64,000 bases of DNA from Xenorhabdus vietnamensis (GTDB lineage: Bacteria > Pseudomonadota > Gammaproteobacteria > Enterobacterales > Enterobacteriaceae): positions 1 through 64,000 of the forward strand of contig NZ_MUBJ01000007.1 of NCBI RefSeq assembly GCF_002127535.1, in the 5' to 3' direction. The notes beneath the pieces are model-generated. The model did not search any database. It worked only from the letters and a program-made list of their open reading frames with translations, and was not told where the DNA came from. Position 1 is the first letter of the stretch. Each line of letters begins with the position of its first letter. The position numbers and the translations under genes are program-made. Of this stretch, positions 62,858 through 64,000 are shown piece by piece.

Positions 62858-63623
62858 ATGATTCCCTCAGAGCGGAGAGATTTTATTTATCGTCATCTAC
62901 ATGAACATCGGACGGTTTCTATTAGTACATTGGTTGAATTGTTGAATGTTTCGCATATGACAGTGAGACGGGATATTCGCATTTTGGAGGAAGAGGGAAA
63001 GGTTATTAGTATCACCGGAGGCACTCAGCTAAATGATGCCTTACGGCAAGAATTACCATGGAGTGAAAAAGCACTTATTAATCACCGTCATAAACGTGCG
63101 CTAGGAAAATATGCTGCTTCATTAGTGAAAGATGGACAGGTAGTTTATTTGGATGCGGGTACTACAACGTTTGAAATTGCTCAGGTATTGGCTGAACGTT
63201 TTAATTTGACGATTGTTACGAATGACTTTTCGATAACTCAGTATTTAATGAATAAGCCGCAACTGAATTTGTTTCACACTGGGGGACAAGTGGACAAACG
63301 TAATTATTCCTGTGTAGGGAATACCGCTGCGATGGTGTTACGTACCTTGAATGTGGATATTGCATTCATTAGCACCAGTTCATGGGATCTTGAGCATGGT
63401 GTTTCTACTCCTCATGAAGAAAAAGTTTTTGTGAAACAGATGTTGTTGGAAATTGCTCGCAGGAAGATATTGATTTCTGATAGCAGTAAGTATGGCAAAT
63501 ATGGCATGTTTCGTGTTTGCTCTCTCTCATTTGAATGACATCGTATGTGATGGGCAATTGCCAATATCAGAGCAACAACAATTACGTGAAATAGGAATGA
63601 AACTACATATTGTCGATATATAA
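62858..63623 (+). pseudogene. DeoR family regulator, frameshifted in a CT repeat
   Basis: This DeoR-type repressor corresponds by position to YgbI of the threonate locus. It has an N-terminal helix-turn-helix (about residues 15-50, VSISTLVELLNVSHMTVRRDIRILEEEG) given here only in part as LNVSHMTVRRD, and a sugar-phosphate sensing domain with LDAGTTTFEIA and TGGQVDK. The frame stops at 63538, about 30 codons early. The normal C-terminus (HLNDIVCDGQLPISEQ... to 63623) is open in the shifted frame. Adding one CT to the CT repeat at 63520-63528 restores VCSLSHLNDIV and about 255 residues. ATG 62858 is preferred, with AGGAGAG before it. Confidence 0.8.
63520..63528. repeat. CT dinucleotide repeat at the regulator frameshift
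   Basis: CTCTCTCTC forms a short dinucleotide tract exactly at the point where the regulator gene leaves its frame. Slippage of one CT unit explains the frameshift and could in principle be reversible. Confidence 0.7.
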
Positions 63624-63877
63624 GAATCATAAAAAGAAGTCCTTACTTATAAAATAATCTTCAAGAGATTATGAAAAGGAATTTTAGATGAAAAGTATCA
63701 ATCATTATTGATGGCACAAGTTTTCTGGCCAGTAGTTAGCTTTTTTTCTTAAAAATAATTGTAGCTTGAATTTTGATTGATATTCAGTAACTAGTTTATC
63801 ATTGTCAATAACCGTTTATTCAGCGGCGTAATCCGATCGTTTATCGCCAATGATACACATTGAAATGGAGTTTTATA

Positions 63878-64000
63878 ATGGGATATTACATTCCAATCAT
63901 TGGACTAGGAGTGGCCGTATTTACGCTGATTTTTTTGGTCTTGCGCACTCGTATTCACGTAATAATTGCTATGTTGATTACTGCGGTAATCGCTGGGATC
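63878..64000 (+). CDS. GntP family permease, N-terminal part
   Basis: The 41 residues in the window (MGYYIPIIGLG..., LRTRIHVIIAMLITAVIAGI) form one or two membrane helices. They match the start of GntP-type gluconate/sugar-acid permeases, which carry a (T/R)-x-x-H-x-I(I/L)AMLI-x-A segment. The gene runs past the window end. It is probably the YgbN-like permease for threonate or tetronate. The 254 bp before it contain a ribosome binding site (TGGAG) and no other gene. Confidence 0.7.
   Translation, partial: MGYYIPIIGLGVAVFTLIFLVLRTRIHVIIAMLITAVIAGI

Overview
The window looks like chromosome of an insect-pathogenic Morganellaceae bacterium, most likely Xenorhabdus. The evidence is a fairly AT-rich sequence with an enterobacterial gene order (metA-aceBAK, lysC-pgi, ubiCA-plsB-dgkA-lexA-zur-dusA-qorA-dnaB-alr-tyrB, uvrA-ssb, ghxP-yjcE, yigM-metR-metE), interrupted by accessory blocks. 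One block resembles the acyloin (xenocyloin) loci known from Xenorhabdus. The genus is an inference from gene content; no database search was run.

Layout. 1-154: the 3' part of a 5S rRNA and its terminator. 0.3-6.4 kb: metA and the glyoxylate-shunt operon aceBAK. 6.6-10.3 kb: a beta-trefoil lectin-like gene, eda with a 73-codon remnant of edd, iclR, and short-chain dehydrogenase remnants, one stopped by a single in-frame TAA. 10.6-19.9 kb: lysC, pgi, ubiC, ubiA, plsB, dgkA, lexA (two SOS boxes) and zur. 20.3-22.8 kb: an insertion with a DUF1266 membrane protein, the tail of a type I restriction subunit and a PD-(D/E)XK nuclease-like gene. 23-29 kb: dusA, qorA, dnaB, alr, tyrB. 29.4-31.3 kb: a two-gene RNA repair cassette (RNA ligase plus HD-phosphoesterase/polynucleotide kinase). 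31.4-36 kb: a DsbB-like/DUF5993 pair, uvrA and ssb (shared SOS box).

36-51 kb is the largest insertion, between ssb and ghxP. It starts with 1.6 kb of AT-rich DNA. A ThDP-enzyme gene, a KAS III-like gene without the catalytic Cys and a second KAS III-like gene follow. The ThDP gene carries an amber codon directly after its catalytic Glu codon, and the second KAS III-like gene is frameshifted. Next come nirBD with a perfect FNR box, a FabY-type ketosynthase with a divergent AraC-type regulator, glk, a palindromic dispersed repeat and a ybiU-like gene. 51-59 kb: ghxP, yjcE, yigM, metR, metE (MetR and MetJ sites) and yidB. 59.6-64 kb: a threonate/tetronate catabolic locus (ltnD, otnK, decayed otnC, otnI, frameshifted DeoR-type regulator, start of a GntP-type permease) that runs off the window.

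The main theme is a conserved core with accessory pathways in several stages of decay: edd, an SDR gene, hsdR, the acyloin-type cluster, otnC and the otn regulator are all broken. The intact accessory items most worth attention are the RNA ligase/HD-Pnk pair, the lectin-like gene and the FabY ketosynthase.
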